This document shows, in pieces, positions 13,577-13,796 of a DNA stretch of 13,796 nucleotides; position 1 is the stretch's first letter; every line of letters begins with the position of its first letter. The notes under the pieces were generated by a model, which did no database searches, was not told the DNA's origin, and worked only from the letters and a program-made list of their open reading frames with translations. The position numbers and the translations under genes are program-made. The stretch is from Nitrosopumilaceae archaeon (lineage in GTDB: Archaea; Thermoproteota; Nitrososphaeria; Nitrososphaerales; Nitrosopumilaceae), in contig DUJB01000026.1 in NCBI GenBank assembly GCA_013330055.1, positions 30,863 through 44,658 on the forward strand, given 5' to 3'.

Positions 13577-13796
13577 GCAATGCACCAAGTCTTGGCATTA
13601 CTGTTTCTACTTGTTCTTTAATAAGCAAATTATAGTAATTAATGAGAATGTCCACAGTAAGCAAAAGTCCTATTCCGCTTCCAAAAACTCCTAGAACATC
13701 TGACGCACCTGCTAATACACCAAGAATCATAGAACCAATAATAGTTACAGATGGAATGTATTTTTGGAGTATATTTTCTACTGGTTCATTTGAGCG
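13563..13796 (-). CDS. secY: Protein translocase subunit SecY, C-terminal end (partial)
   Basis: The last 77 or so residues of SecY, the central pore of the Sec translocon; the rest lies beyond the right edge. The visible part begins SNEPVENILQKYIPSVTIIG, has the ninth and tenth membrane helices (TIIGSMILGVLAGASDVLG and GSGIGLLLTVDILINYYNLL) and ends with the cytoplasmic tail EQVETVMPRLGALLGRK. The layout and the closing basic tail are typical of archaeal SecY. The TAG at 13563-13565 lies inside the adkA coding region. In archaea this gene normally closes the ribosomal-protein spc cluster, so L15 and L30 genes are expected to the right; that is an inference. Confidence 0.95.
   Translation of the reverse strand, partial: RSNEPVENILQKYIPSVTIIGSMILGVLAGASDVLGVFGSGIGLLLTVDILINYYNLLIKEQVETVMPRLGALLGRK
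13583..13586 (-). promoter_or_regulatory. Ribosome binding site supporting the adkA TTG start
   Basis: GGTG on the minus strand, six bases before the TTG at 13576 and inside the secY coding end. It matches part of the archaeal GGAGGTGA consensus and decides between three nearby candidate starts. Confidence 0.45.

Noticed and set aside
13308..13694. Plus-strand frame of 128 codons opposite adkA and secY
   Set aside because: Both opposite genes are certain from conserved motifs; this frame is Ser/Phe-rich noise.
1..13796. Mobile element, prophage or defence island
   Set aside because: No transposase, integrase, nuclease, methylase or toxin motif was seen on either strand; composition and gene style are uniform and most genes are housekeeping.

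Overview
The window looks like a piece of chromosome from a low-GC ammonia-oxidising archaeon of the Nitrosopumilus type (Thaumarchaeota/Nitrososphaerota). Archaeal markers are direct: an LID-less archaeal adenylate kinase, Cbf5 with a PUA domain, a DUF106/EMC3-like membrane protein, an archaeal cytidylate kinase in the secY cluster, a class II tRNA-Ser with an intron at the canonical 37/38 site, and TATA-like boxes about 25 bases upstream of ATG, GTG or TTG starts with no leader. The narrower placement is an inference from base composition and protein style, not from a search.

Left part (1-1490): the 3' end of a tail-anchored protein gene, a 178-residue unknown protein (+), and a 144-residue unknown protein (-) that overlaps it tail to tail. 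A hairpin followed by eight T sits inside the minus-strand gene and looks like the terminator of the plus-strand gene. A possible 34-residue ORF lies in the 209-base gap that follows.

Central metabolic part (1490-8184): the two-subunit 2-oxoacid:ferredoxin oxidoreductase (fused gamma-alpha subunit plus beta subunit, overlapping by 11 bases), preceded by an easily missed 44-residue protein with eight cysteines, and a radical SAM enzyme with a second cysteine cluster. Divergent from these is a D-2-hydroxyacid dehydrogenase (glyoxylate/hydroxypyruvate reductase type), convergent with an 86-residue cysteine-containing protein. Next is an FAD-dependent L-2-hydroxyglutarate oxidase-like enzyme. Three of these enzymes handle 2-oxo and 2-hydroxy acids, so the region may be a loose neighbourhood for 2-oxoacid metabolism and metabolite repair.

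Middle (8228-10799): tRNA-Ser(GGA) with a 14-base intron, a long secreted or surface protein with two beta-sandwich-like repeats and three TPR units (two nearly identical at DNA level), and a small membrane-anchored protein.

Right part (10822-13796, all minus): the archaeal translation/secretion cluster secY-adkA-DUF106-cmk-cbf5, with overlaps or one-base gaps throughout; secY runs off the right edge. It joins membrane-protein insertion, nucleotide kinases and rRNA pseudouridylation in one transcription unit. No insertion sequence, CRISPR array, integrase or rRNA gene is visible. No gene-free stretch exceeds 300 bases; the longest are 1281-1489 and 8326-8500.
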